A stretch of DNA of 64,000 bases from Janthinobacterium lividum (GCF_023509035.1 NZ_CP075583.1:5890001-5954000), one strand, 5' to 3'. Counted from the stretch's first letter, positions 37,154 to 45,177 are shown. Notes: generated by a model not told the origin, from the letters alone. Numbers and translations: made by a program.

Positions 37154-37453
37154 ATGAACGACTACATCATCTTCATGCATGACGACACGGAAACACCAAT
37201 GGACGTCGCCACATCCGCCTGGGAAGACTACTTCGCCATGCTCAGGGCCAGTGGCCGCTTCTGCGGCGGCAGCTCCATCGGGCCTGGCATCTGCGTGCAC
37301 CGCTCAGGCCAGGCCAGACCGGTCACGCCGCACTTGTCAGGCTATCTACGTGTGCAAGCTGAAAGTATAGACGATGCAAAAAAATTGTTAATCGGAAACC
37401 CCGTACTGAACGCAGGGGGTACGGTGGAAATTCGCGCACTGCCGCGCGACTGA
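37154..37453 (+). CDS. YCII-related domain protein
   Basis: A 99-aa protein with the YCII/YciI-like ferredoxin fold: NDYIIFMHDDTE, WEDYFAMLRASGRFCGGSSIG, then GYLRVQAESIDDAKKLLIGNPVL and a C-terminal strand VEIRALPRD. It starts at ATG 37154 with GGAGAAAAGGG upstream. Similar proteins occur alone or next to ECF sigma factors. Function is uncertain. Confidence 0.75.
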   Translation: MNDYIIFMHDDTETPMDVATSAWEDYFAMLRASGRFCGGSSIGPGICVHRSGQARPVTPHLSGYLRVQAESIDDAKKLLIGNPVLNAGGTVEIRALPRD

Positions 37454-37470
37454 CGCGGCCTGGCTCGCAG

Positions 37471-38016
37471 CTACTTCCCCGCCTCAGCGGCGGGATGCAT
37501 GGACCAGACGACGCTGAGGATTTTCCATTCACCATCGCGCTTGACCATTTGCCACGCTTCCACGCCATAGTTGGACAATTTGTCGCCGACGAGGAATTCA
37601 TAGTCGAAGTTGACCCACGCCACATGGCGATCCTGGGTGATCTTGACGTTGTAGAATTTTTCTTCCGTGCGCTGCGGTTCGCGCTTGATGAAGTTGGCGA
37701 AACCGACATAGCCGGCCGCCCCGACGCCGTCGAAGTGGACGTCCGTCGTATCGCGCATTTTCTTGATGAAACCGTCGTCGGCCGGCGAGGCGAACAGGAT
37801 GTTTGTGTGCAGCATCAGCGACGACAGCAGCTTGACATCCTTGGCGATCAGGGCCGCCTGGAAGTCGGCGACGACTTTTTCGATGGCGCGGATATCGTCG
37901 GGCGTGGAGGCGTGGCGAGCCACGTGGGGTGGCGCAGGTGGCGCAGTCTGCGCCAGCGCCGTGCCTGCTGAAAGCAGGGTACATCCGAACAGTACTGCGC
38001 TTGCCAACTTGTGCAT
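37471..38016 (-). CDS. Exported SnoaL-like/DUF4440 (NTF2-fold) protein
   Basis: This 181-aa protein begins with a signal peptide (LASAVLFGCTLLSAGTALAQ). The mature part has the NTF2-like cone: DIRAIEKVVADFQAALIAKDVKLLSSLM, a middle segment with FASPADDGFIKKM, then VKITQDRHVAWVNFDYEF and WQMVKRDGEWKILSVVWSM. Such proteins bind or transform small hydrophobic ligands. This one is periplasmic and of unknown substrate. Confidence 0.78.
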   Translation of the reverse strand: MHKLASAVLFGCTLLSAGTALAQTAPPAPPHVARHASTPDDIRAIEKVVADFQAALIAKDVKLLSSLMLHTNILFASPADDGFIKKMRDTTDVHFDGVGAAGYVGFANFIKREPQRTEEKFYNVKITQDRHVAWVNFDYEFLVGDKLSNYGVEAWQMVKRDGEWKILSVVWSMHPAAEAGK

Positions 38017-38128
38017 GAGGGACCTTCATGGCGAACCGCTCGCCGGCCTGGCACGGGACGTGCCGCCGGCAAGCTTATGTCAACCATAGCAGATTGGCAA
38101 TCCCTCTTTCGAACTAGATGGCAGCAAC

Positions 38129-38734
38129 TCAGGCCGCCAGGGCCTCGATCGACGCGCGGCCCTTGGCGATCGCGCTGGCGACGGCGTCCTCGCCCATGGC
38201 CACGCCTTCGGCTTGCACGAACTCGATGTCGGTGATGCCGATGAAGCCCAGCGCCGTGCGCAGATAGGTGCTCAGGTAGTCATACGCGGCGCCGGGACCT
38301 TCGCTGTAGACGCCGCCGCTGGCCGTGAAAATAAGCGCTTTCTTGCCCGTGGCCAGGCCGACCGGGCCCGTGGCCGTGTACTGGAAAGTGCGGCCGGCGC
38401 GCGCCACGTGATCGATCCACGCCTTCAGGGTCGAGGGCACGGAAAAATTGTACATGGGCGCGGCCAGCACCAGCACGTCGGCGGCCAGCAATTCATCGAC
38501 CAGGGTATCGGACAATTGCACGGCCGCTGCCGCCTGCGCGCTGCGCTGTTCGGCCGGCGTAAAGAAGGCGCCCATCACCTCTTCCGTCAAGTGCGGCACG
38601 GGCTGCAAGGCCAGGTCGCGTTCCACCACGCTGGCGCCTTGGGCGGCCAGTTTCGCGACAAATTCGCCGGACAACTGGCGCGACAGGGAACCGCTGTTGC
38701 GCACGCTGCTATTGATGTGTAAGACCTTGCTCAT
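38129..38734 (-). CDS. azoR: FMN-dependent NADH-azoreductase
   Basis: At 201 aa it has the family's usual length. It starts at ATG 38734 with the flavodoxin-like FMN motif INSSVRNSGSLSRQL, then APMYNFSVPSTLKAWID and FTASGGVYSEGP. It reduces azo compounds and quinones with NADH. It is divergent from a LysR gene 134 nt away that probably controls it in response to quinones or electrophiles. Confidence 0.93.
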   Translation of the reverse strand: MSKVLHINSSVRNSGSLSRQLSGEFVAKLAAQGASVVERDLALQPVPHLTEEVMGAFFTPAEQRSAQAAAAVQLSDTLVDELLAADVLVLAAPMYNFSVPSTLKAWIDHVARAGRTFQYTATGPVGLATGKKALIFTASGGVYSEGPGAAYDYLSTYLRTALGFIGITDIEFVQAEGVAMGEDAVASAIAKGRASIEALAA

Positions 38735-38868
38735 GGAATGCTCCTGTGAAAACGGGTGACGGGAATGGCCGCATCGCAGCCCTTGCACACAGCATAGTTC
38801 GGGTCTACCATCGAGAAAACCATGTAAATATAAATGATTAGCATCGAATTTTTAGATATGGAGTTGCC

Positions 38869-39783
38869 ATGAGAGAACCGGGCCAGCCTTCGCTCGACCA
38901 GTTGCGCGTGTTCGTCGCCGTCATCGACGCGGGCGGCTTCGCCCACGCGGCGCGCCAGCTGCACCGCACGCAGTCGGTGATCAGCTACACCATCGCCAAC
39001 CTGGAAGAACAACTGAATGTGGTGCTGCTCGACCGCGGCAAGCGCAAGCCCACCCTGACGGACGCGGGCAAGGCCCTGCTGGCCGATGCGCGCGCCGTGG
39101 CCCTGAAGGTGGATGGCATGCGCGCGCGCGCCAAGGCGCTGGCCGGCGGGCTGGAGGCGGAAGTGTCGGTGGTGGTCGACGTGATGTTCCCCACCTGCGT
39201 ACTGGTCCGCGTGTTAGAGGCGTTCCAGGCGCAGTTCCCCACCGTCGCACTGCGCCTGCGCATCGAAGCCATGGGCGCCGTGGCGCAGCTGGTGATGGAT
39301 GGCAGCTGCCACATCGGCCTCGGTGGCTGGATGACGGCCACAGCCAGCGTCTTCGAGCGCCTGGCCGTCGGTCATGTGCGCCTGATTCCCGTGGCCGCGC
39401 CCAGCCACGCGCTGGCGCAGCTGGAAGGGTCGATCGCCTCCAACGTGGCGCGCGAACACGTGCAGCTGGTACTCAGCGACCGCAGCGACCTGACACAGGG
39501 CCAGGATTTCGGCGTGCTGGGATTGCGCAACTGGCGCCTGGGCGACCTGGGCTCCAAGCATGCCCTGCTGCGCGCGGGCCTGGGCTGGGGCAACATGCCC
39601 GAAGCGATGGTGCGCGACGATCTGGCAGAAGGCCGCCTGGTACACCTGCCGCTGGCCGTCGACAATGGCGAGAATTACCCGATTTACCTGATCCAGCGCG
39701 CCGACACGCCGCCGGGCCAGGCGGGCAAGTGGCTGACGGAGCGGTTTGCGGAGCAGCTGCCAATACTGGAGCAAGTCTTCTAG
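38869..39783 (+). CDS. LysR-family transcriptional regulator
   Basis: This 304-aa protein has an N-terminal HTH (SLDQLRVFVAVIDAGGFAHAARQLHRTQSV) and a coiled linker. The substrate-binding domain has EVSVVVDVMFPTCVLVRVLEAFQ and ends GENYPIYLIQRADTPPGQAGKWL. A GGAG lies just before ATG 38869. It is divergent from azoR, the classic arrangement for a regulator and its quinone/azo-responsive target. Confidence 0.9.
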   Translation: MREPGQPSLDQLRVFVAVIDAGGFAHAARQLHRTQSVISYTIANLEEQLNVVLLDRGKRKPTLTDAGKALLADARAVALKVDGMRARAKALAGGLEAEVSVVVDVMFPTCVLVRVLEAFQAQFPTVALRLRIEAMGAVAQLVMDGSCHIGLGGWMTATASVFERLAVGHVRLIPVAAPSHALAQLEGSIASNVAREHVQLVLSDRSDLTQGQDFGVLGLRNWRLGDLGSKHALLRAGLGWGNMPEAMVRDDLAEGRLVHLPLAVDNGENYPIYLIQRADTPPGQAGKWLTERFAEQLPILEQVF

Positions 39784-39842
39784 AAGCGCGCGCAGGCAGG
39801 TATCATGCGCGCATACATTGATCAGCATCAGAAGGAACCACC

Positions 39843-40070
39843 ATGGCCGGCATCGACGACTTCGTCAACAAACAAAAACCTGGCGCGCGCTTCGTCATCA
39901 CGGCGCAGATGCTGCGCATGACACCGCAGCAATTCGACTCGCTGGCGCAGGAATGGACGGAAGACGGCGGCCCCGGCTTCGACGTGGCCGGCATCCCGCA
40001 CCGGGTGGTCGTCGATGGGCAGTTTTATATCGGCAGGATCACCGTGCAGCGGCACGGCGATCCGGCCTAA
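39843..40070 (+). CDS. Small hypothetical protein (75 aa)
   Basis: ATG 39843 follows AGAAGGAACC. The product is soluble: VNKQKPGARFVITAQMLRMT, then a short helix (PQQFDSLAQEW) and two strands around HRVVVDGQFYIGRI. No family is recognised. It ends 3 nt from the end of the convergent cbpM gene. Coding is supported by the ribosome-binding site and sensible composition. Confidence 0.6.
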   Translation: MAGIDDFVNKQKPGARFVITAQMLRMTPQQFDSLAQEWTEDGGPGFDVAGIPHRVVVDGQFYIGRITVQRHGDPA

Positions 40071-40073
40071 AGG

Positions 40074-40385
40074 CTAGCCGACGCCCAGCACGTGCAGGCG
40101 GCGCCGCAGGCGCACCACTTCTTCCGACAGGTCGACCACCAGCGCGGCCAGTTCGGCGTTCGCGTCGAACACGGATTCGATTTCGTGCAGGCGGCGCGCG
40201 CGCACCAGATCCAGGCTGGTGAAGCGCCAGGACGTCAATTGCCCCGCTGGCGGGCCGTCCTGCAGCAGCACGCCCGTCTGCACGTGCTGCACCACCCAAT
40301 CCGGCTCCACGGCGCAGGCGCGCGCCAGTTCTTCCAGGCTCAGGGCACGGTCTTCGAGCAATTCGCCAATTACCTTGTTTGTCAT
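40074..40385 (-). CDS. cbpM: Chaperone modulator CbpM
   Basis: This 103-aa MerR-HTH-like protein contains LSLEELARACAVEPDWVVQHVQTGVL, TSWRFTSLDLVRARRLHEIESVFD and a coiled C-terminus ending LSEEVVRLRRRLHVL. This matches CbpM, which binds the J-domain of CbpA and blocks its action on DnaK. It lies 3 nt downstream of cbpA, as in other proteobacteria. Confidence 0.9.
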   Translation of the reverse strand: MTNKVIGELLEDRALSLEELARACAVEPDWVVQHVQTGVLLQDGPPAGQLTSWRFTSLDLVRARRLHEIESVFDANAELAALVVDLSEEVVRLRRRLHVLGVG

Positions 40386-40388
40386 GAT

Positions 40389-41309
40389 TTACCCTCCCAG
40401 CTTCTGGCGCGGATTGAAAGCCATCTCGCGCGCCATGGTTGCATACAGTTCGCGCGCCTTGTCATCGTTCGCTGGCGGCAGCACCACTTCCAGCAGCAGA
40501 TACAGGTCGCCCGGCTGGGCGGCGGGGATGCCGCGCCCCTTCAGGCGCAGCTTGCGCCCCGTCTGCGAATTGGGCGGCACGCTGACGGACACCGTGCCCG
40601 ATGGCGTGGCCACGTCGATTTCGCCGCCCAGCGCCGCTTCCCACGGCGTGACAGGCACCGTCTCGAAGACGTCGCGCCCTTCCACCTTGTAGCGCGCATC
40701 GGGCCGGAAGCGTATCTCCAGGTACAAATCACCGGCCGGCGCGCCGCCACTGCCAGGATTCCCCTGCCCTTTCATGCGCAGCTGCTGTCCTTCCGTGACC
40801 CCTTTCGGTATCGTCACTTCCAGCGTGCGCTCGCGCGTCACCACGTGGCCTTGCGCATCCGCTTCTGGCACGCGCATGACGATGTGGCGCTTGGCGCCCT
40901 GGTAGCTGTCCTGCAAATCGATGGTGATGGCGGCGTGGCTGTCCTCGCCCTGCATCTGGAAACTGCCGCCCGCGCGGCGGCGCCCGCCCACGTGGGCGAA
41001 CAGGTCGGCAAAGAAATCGCTGTCGTCGGTGCCCGATGATTCGTAGCCCGAACCCCAGTCCGGCGGCGGGCGGAAGGGCTGCCCCTGCGCGCCCTGGTTA
41101 CGACCCAGCTCATCGTAGGCGGCGCGCTTTTCCGCGTCGCCCAGCACGCCGTAAGCTTCGTTGAGGGCCTTGGTGCGCTTGTCGGCGTCCGGCTCCTTGC
41201 TCACGTCGGGATGGTATTTGCGCACCAGCTTGCGGTACGCCTTCTTGATGTCGGCCTCGGTCGCCGTCTTCTCGACGCCAAGCTCCTTGTAGTAGTCCTT
41301 GTATTCCAC
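40389..41309 (-). CDS. cbpA: Curved DNA-binding protein CbpA (DnaJ-type co-chaperone)
   Basis: At 306 aa it has the CbpA length. The N-terminal J-domain carries the HPD motif in RKLVRKYHPDVSKEPD. A Gly/Phe-poor linker and two DnaJ_C beta domains follow (AAITIDLQDSYQGAKRHI, PKGVTEGQQLRMKGQGNP, LEVVLPPAND), with no zinc-finger region. It stimulates DnaK and can bind curved DNA. Its activity is checked by CbpM from the same operon. Confidence 0.94.
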   Translation of the reverse strand: MEYKDYYKELGVEKTATEADIKKAYRKLVRKYHPDVSKEPDADKRTKALNEAYGVLGDAEKRAAYDELGRNQGAQGQPFRPPPDWGSGYESSGTDDSDFFADLFAHVGGRRRAGGSFQMQGEDSHAAITIDLQDSYQGAKRHIVMRVPEADAQGHVVTRERTLEVTIPKGVTEGQQLRMKGQGNPGSGGAPAGDLYLEIRFRPDARYKVEGRDVFETVPVTPWEAALGGEIDVATPSGTVSVSVPPNSQTGRKLRLKGRGIPAAQPGDLYLLLEVVLPPANDDKARELYATMAREMAFNPRQKLGG

Positions 41310-41388
41310 CGTGCTTGCTCCCCATGGTTGAACTGCCTATGGGAAGAGTACACGAATTGGCGCCGACGGCGCGTGCGCACAATACAAC

Positions 41389-41420
41389 ACCGCCCGCGAG
41401 GCACGGGGCGCGCGGGCGGT
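41389..41420 (-). terminator. Hairpin after crystallin gene 1
   Basis: A 10-bp stem, ACCGCCCGCG with CGCGGGCGGT, lies 22-53 nt beyond the stop of the first crystallin gene. On the minus strand it is followed by the weak U-tract TTGTATTGT. It separates the crystallin array from cbpA. Confidence 0.55.
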
Positions 41421-41441
41421 GAAAGGGGCAGCGAAAAACGC

Positions 41442-42139
41442 CTAGCGCACGCGGCGCAGCGAGGAAATGCGGCGGTCGAGGCCACCGTGCAGGCGGCCGT
41501 AGCTGCCTGGCCCCATCACCACGCAGCGGCCGCGGAAATTGGCATCGACGCAGAACTCCCAGCGGCCGTAATTGACGACGATCGATTCGACCCGGTCATT
41601 AAAGCCATAGCGGCTCAAGTCATGCACTTCGCGGTCCAGGCGCACGGGCCGGCCGCGCATGCCGGCGTCAGGGAACATCAGCACGGCGCCGTTCATGTCG
41701 GGACGGTGTCCGCCGCCGTGGCCGTGGCCGGGATAACCGGGATATGGACGCTCCGGCTCCGGACGCGGAGGGCGCGGCGGGTAGGGACGGTGATCGGGGC
41801 GGTGATCGCCGCCGCCATGGCCCGGGCGGCCCACTTCGCGCACCGAAGAGATGGCGTCGTTCATGCCCGGCATGCTGTCATAGCGCCCCGGCCCGAAGGT
41901 ACGGCAGTTGCCCCGGTAGTTGGCGTCCTTGCACACTTCCCAGGTGCCCGAGCGCACGATGACGCTGGACGTCTTGTCGTTAAAGCCCATGCGCGACAAA
42001 TCGCCCGCATCGGAACGCAGGGTGACCGGGCGGCCGCGGAAACCGGCGTCCTCGAACAGGGTGATTTCGCCCGCGGATGCGGCAAGGGGGCGAGGAAGGT
42101 GGCGGCGCACAACAGCGCGGGCCGGAAAGATCGAACCAT
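41442..42139 (-). pseudogene. Secreted beta/gamma-crystallin protein 1 (two domains), frameshifted in signal peptide
   Basis: The ATG at 42139 has GGAG 5 nt upstream and encodes a signal peptide (MVRSFRPALLCAATFLAPL). The crystallin part is in the next frame. The run of five G at 42086-42090 should be six, which gives APLAASAGEITLFED and a protein of about 232 residues. Two crystallin domains follow (GEITLFEDAGFRGRPV and GAVLMFPDAGMRGRPV), joined by a Pro/His/Gly-rich linker of about 45 residues. Domain 1 keeps both calcium motifs (NDKTSS, NDAISS). Domain 2 has altered ones (NDRVES, DRRISS). Each domain has a WE-[VF]-C-x8-C pair, a likely disulfide. Probably periplasmic or extracellular. Confidence 0.85.
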
Positions 42140-42196
42140 GACAACTCCAATACTGATTACATTTTCGCCAGTGTAGTCCAGGCGGCAGGCGGCGAG

Positions 42197-42205
42197 TGTA
42201 ACAAA
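42197..42205 (-). promoter_or_regulatory. TTTGTTACA box upstream of crystallin gene 1
   Basis: The minus strand reads TTTGTTACA, and 21 nt later TACACT, which would be the -10 hexamer. The start codon is 57 nt downstream of the box. The same box precedes all four crystallin genes. Confidence 0.6.
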
Positions 42206-42240
42206 GGGCAAGCAAATGTCAGCACACGGCAGAGAATGTA

Positions 42241-42273
42241 AAAACCGCCTGGCGGGATCAACCCGGCAGGCGG
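42241..42273 (-). terminator. Rho-independent terminator of crystallin gene 2
   Basis: A strong stem-loop (CCGCCTGGCGGG pairing with CCCGGCAGGCGG around ATCAA, one mismatch) is followed on the minus strand by TTTTTA. It lies 27 nt after the stop of crystallin gene 2. Confidence 0.8.
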
Positions 42274-42299
42274 CCTGTCAGCATGACGGCGGTCGAAAA

Positions 42300-43289
42300 T
42301 CAGCGCACGCGGCGCAGCGAGGAAATCTGGTTTTCCATGCCGTTCAGGCGTCCATATTCTCCCGGCCCGATCGTTTCGCAGCGGCCACGGAAGTTTGAAT
42401 CGCTGCACACTTCCCACTGGCCCTCATTGACGACGATGGACGAGGCGCGGTCATTGAAGTTGTAGCGCACCAGGTCTTCCGCATTGCGGTCCAGCGCCAG
42501 CGGCTCGCCGCGCATGCCCGCTTCGGGGAACAGCAGGACGGCGCCGCGCTGCTGGTACTGCGGCTGCTGATATTGTGGATACTGCTGCTCGTACTGCGGC
42601 CGCTGGTACTGCTGTTCATACTGCTGCTGGCGGCGCGCTTCGCGCTCGTCGACCATGCGCGCCGACGAAACGCGCCCGTCAAGGCCGCGCCCCAGGTCGT
42701 CGTGGCGGCCGGGGCCGAAAATGCGGCAAGTCCCCTGGTAGTTCGAGTCGCTGCACAGCTGCCAATAGCCGTTATAGATGACGATGCTGGTGGTGCGGTC
42801 GTTGAAACCGATATTGACGAAATCGTCCGTGTCGCGGTTCAGGCGCGCCGAGCCGCCATTCTGACCCGCGCCCGAATACACTTCCAGGGTGCCGCCACGG
42901 CCATAGCCGCCATTGCCACGGTCGGGATCGCGCCCCGGGCGTCCCGGATTGTAGCTATCGCCGCGCCCCGATTCGCGCACCGAGGTGATGGCGTCGTTCA
43001 TGCCCGGCATCGAGCGGTACTCGCCCGGTCCCAGGGTCTTGCAATTGCCGCGGAAGCCGGCATCGGTACACACATCCCAGGTCCCTGAACGCACCAGGAT
43101 GCTCGACGTCTTGTCGTTGAAACCCATGCGCGACAAATCGTCCGTCGTCTCGCGCAGGTTCACTGCACGACCACGGAAATCAACGTCTTCGAACAAGGTG
43201 ATATCGCCCGCATGGGCGCTTGCGTGCGCCCCCAGCGAGAGCAGCAAGGTCGCGGCGCATGCCAACGCGTGTTTGAAAGGGCCCGTCAT
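42300..43289 (-). CDS. Secreted beta/gamma-crystallin protein 2 (three domains, Q/Y-rich linker)
   Basis: ATG 43289 has GGAG 6 nt upstream. This 329-aa protein has a signal peptide (ALACAATLLLSLGAHASAHA) and three crystallin domains beginning GDITLFEDVDFRGRAV, GGTLEVYSGAGQNGGSA and GAVLLFPEAGMRGEPL. Calcium-type motifs are NDKTSS and NDAITS in domain 1, NDRTTS in domain 2 and NDRASS in domain 3. Each domain has the WxxC-x8-C cysteine pair. Between domains 2 and 3 runs a linker of about 35 residues made mainly of Gln, Tyr and Pro, a low-complexity, prion-like composition. A role at the cell surface or in the matrix is possible but unproven. Confidence 0.88.
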   Translation of the reverse strand: MTGPFKHALACAATLLLSLGAHASAHAGDITLFEDVDFRGRAVNLRETTDDLSRMGFNDKTSSILVRSGTWDVCTDAGFRGNCKTLGPGEYRSMPGMNDAITSVRESGRGDSYNPGRPGRDPDRGNGGYGRGGTLEVYSGAGQNGGSARLNRDTDDFVNIGFNDRTTSIVIYNGYWQLCSDSNYQGTCRIFGPGRHDDLGRGLDGRVSSARMVDEREARRQQQYEQQYQRPQYEQQYPQYQQPQYQQRGAVLLFPEAGMRGEPLALDRNAEDLVRYNFNDRASSIVVNEGQWEVCSDSNFRGRCETIGPGEYGRLNGMENQISSLRRVR

Positions 43290-43350
43290 GATTAACTCCA
43301 TTCTTCATTCTTTGGTGATGATTTGCCTGGCTGTTGCGCCAGGATGCTAG

Positions 43351-43359
43351 TGTAACAAA
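43351..43359 (-). promoter_or_regulatory. TTTGTTACA box upstream of crystallin gene 2
   Basis: An exact copy of the 9-mer lies 61 nt before the start codon of gene 2. The -10 region is poorer here than at the other copies, with no TACACT at the expected place. Confidence 0.55.
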
Positions 43360-43391
43360 TACAAGGCCAGGAACAAAACCCGATCACACGC

Positions 43392-44264
43392 TCAGTACAG
43401 GCGGCGCAGCGAGGAAATACGCTTGTCGAGCGCCGTATTCAGCACTTCATACTTGCCCGGCCCCATGCGCTCGCAGCTGCCGTTGAACTGCGAGTCCGTG
43501 CATACTTCCCAGGTGCCTTCGTTGATGGCGATGGATTCGGCCTGGTCGTTGAAGTTCAGGCGTACCAGGTCGCTGACGTCGCGGTTCACCTGCAGCCCTC
43601 GCCCCTTCAGGAAGGCGCGGCCATACAGCACCACCAGGCCTTCGTCATTTTGCGGACGGTTCTCCTCGCGCGGATCGACCAGGCGCGCCGACGACACGCG
43701 CCCATTCAGGCTGCCCAGGTCATCGTGGCTGCCAGGACCAAAGACGCGGCAGCTGCCACGGTAATTGGAATCGCTGCACAACTGCCAGTAGCCATGTTCG
43801 ACGCGCGCGCTGCTGGCGCGGTCATTGAAGCTGATGTCGACCAGGTCGTCGCGGTCCGAGTTCACGCCGGCCGACGCGCCGCGCTGGCCGCTGTCGGCGA
43901 ACAGCTCCAGCGCCGCGCGGCGGCCACCGCTGCTGCCGCTCCCCTGCCCGCCGCCGATTTCGCGCACGGAGGAAATTTTATCGTTCATGCCTGGCAGCGA
44001 GCGGTAATCGCCCCGTTCCAGCGTCTTGCAATCGCCCTTGAAATCGGCGTTCGTGCACACTTCCCAGCTGCCCGCATCGACCTGGATGCTCGACACGGTG
44101 TCATTGAAATTGACGCGCGACAGGTCATCGGTCGTATCGCGCAAGAGCACCACCCTGCCTTTGAAATTGTCATCGGTGTACAGGCGGATTTCGCCGGCCT
44201 GCGCCGCAAGATGGACAAACAGAGAACTGGCGCACAGCAGGGCAATGGCGAACGGGCGATTCAT
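43392..44264 (-). CDS. Secreted beta/gamma-crystallin protein 3 (three domains)
   Basis: ATG 44264 gives a 290-aa protein with a signal peptide (IALLCASSLFVHLAAQA). Three crystallin domains start GEIRLYTDDNFKGRVV, AALELFADSGQRGASA and GLVVLYGRAFLKGRGL. Calcium motifs are NDTVSS and NDKISS (domain 1), NDRASS (domain 2), and the altered NDQAES and DKRISS (domain 3). The cysteine pair WEVC-x8-C recurs in each domain. Its architecture parallels protein 2 without the Gln/Tyr linker, so 2 and 3 are likely a duplication. Confidence 0.88.
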   Translation of the reverse strand: MNRPFAIALLCASSLFVHLAAQAGEIRLYTDDNFKGRVVLLRDTTDDLSRVNFNDTVSSIQVDAGSWEVCTNADFKGDCKTLERGDYRSLPGMNDKISSVREIGGGQGSGSSGGRRAALELFADSGQRGASAGVNSDRDDLVDISFNDRASSARVEHGYWQLCSDSNYRGSCRVFGPGSHDDLGSLNGRVSSARLVDPREENRPQNDEGLVVLYGRAFLKGRGLQVNRDVSDLVRLNFNDQAESIAINEGTWEVCTDSQFNGSCERMGPGKYEVLNTALDKRISSLRRLY

Positions 44265-44334
44265 GGGGCGGTCTCCGGTGGCGGCAAAGGCATATGACAA
44301 CTGATGTCAGTGTAGCCATCCGTAGAAAAAACGG

Positions 44335-44343
44335 TGTAACAAA
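44335..44343 (-). promoter_or_regulatory. TTTGTTACA box upstream of crystallin gene 3
   Basis: An exact 9-mer, followed 20 nt later by TACACT as candidate -10, 70 nt before the start codon. A second GTAACA half-site lies further upstream (minus strand GGTAACAATTT, near 44369). Confidence 0.6.
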
Positions 44344-44381
44344 GTATGTGAAAAGCACAATAAATTGTTACCAAAGAAATA

Positions 44382-44403
44382 GCCGGCCCCGGCAGGGACC
44401 GGC
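44382..44403 (-). terminator. Terminator of crystallin gene 4
   Basis: A stem GCCGGTCCC/GGGGCCGGC (one wobble pair) with a 4-nt loop lies 20 nt after the stop of crystallin gene 4. On the minus strand it is followed by TATTTCTTT. Confidence 0.7.
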
Positions 44404-44422
44404 CACGCTTGCCAGACCCGCG

Positions 44423-45076
44423 TCAGCGCACTTCGCGCACCGACGAGATGCGGTTGCTCAGGCGTTCCAGGCTCGCGTACTCGCCGGGACCCAGCGTGCG
44501 GCAGCGGCCACGGAAATCCACGTCCTCGCACACTTCCCAATAGCCGGAGCGCACACGCACGCTTTGCACCGTGTCGTTGAAATCGCGCTCGCGCAAGTCG
44601 GCAGCGCCATTGCGCATGGTCAGACTTCGGCCGGCGAAATCGTCGCGCGTATAGAAGGTCAGTTCGCCGCCCAGCGAGCGCCCCGGCAAATGGCCTCGCT
44701 CCCGGTCGCGCTCCCAGCGGTGATCCCGATCCCGGTCGCGGCCCGGATAACCGCCCCAGCCGCCGCGCACTTCGCGCAGCGAGCTGATTTTGTTGGCGCG
44801 AACATCGAGCGATGGATACTCTCCTGCCGCGAGCAGGAAGCAGGCGCCGCGAAAATCGGCTTCCTCGCACGCTTCCCAGCGGCCCGAGCGCACGCGGATG
44901 CTTTGCGTCGTGTCGTCAAAATCGACGTCTTCCAGGTCGGCGACGGCGTCGCGCACGGTGTGCGAGCGGCCGTGATAATCGTCGCGCGAATACAGGGTCA
45001 GTTCGCCGGCGCCGGCCAGTTCGGCCGTCATGGCGGCGCCCAGCAACAGGGCGCAGTTCAAGGCTTTCTTCAACAT
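44423..45076 (-). CDS. Secreted beta/gamma-crystallin protein 4 (two domains)
   Basis: This 217-aa protein has a signal peptide (NCALLLGAAMTAELAGA) and two domains, GELTLYSRDDYHGRSH and GELTFYTRDDFAGRSL. They are joined by an Arg/Asp-rich linker (GRDRDRDHRWERDRERG). The calcium motifs have drifted: DDTTQS and NDTVQS have Gln at position 5, and NKISS and NRISS lack the first acidic or Asn residue. Protein 4 may therefore not bind calcium in the canonical way. Cysteine pairs (WEAC-x8-C, WEVC-x8-C) are kept. It is transcribed first in the array, on its own predicted promoter. Confidence 0.88.
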   Translation of the reverse strand: MLKKALNCALLLGAAMTAELAGAGELTLYSRDDYHGRSHTVRDAVADLEDVDFDDTTQSIRVRSGRWEACEEADFRGACFLLAAGEYPSLDVRANKISSLREVRGGWGGYPGRDRDRDHRWERDRERGHLPGRSLGGELTFYTRDDFAGRSLTMRNGAADLRERDFNDTVQSVRVRSGYWEVCEDVDFRGRCRTLGPGEYASLERLSNRISSVREVR

Positions 45077-45168
45077 GGTCTTACTCCATAGTCAGGATAG
45101 TACGGTGTGACTATTTGGTCATTTTGCCAAATAGAGCGCGCAGTCTATCCGCGACTGGCCCACTTAGC

Positions 45169-45177
45169 TGTAACAAA
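45169..45177 (-). promoter_or_regulatory. TTTGTTACA box upstream of crystallin gene 4
   Basis: An exact 9-mer, with TAGACT 21 nt downstream as candidate -10, 92 nt before the start codon. It lies in the divergent region shared with the MATE pump gene. Confidence 0.6.
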
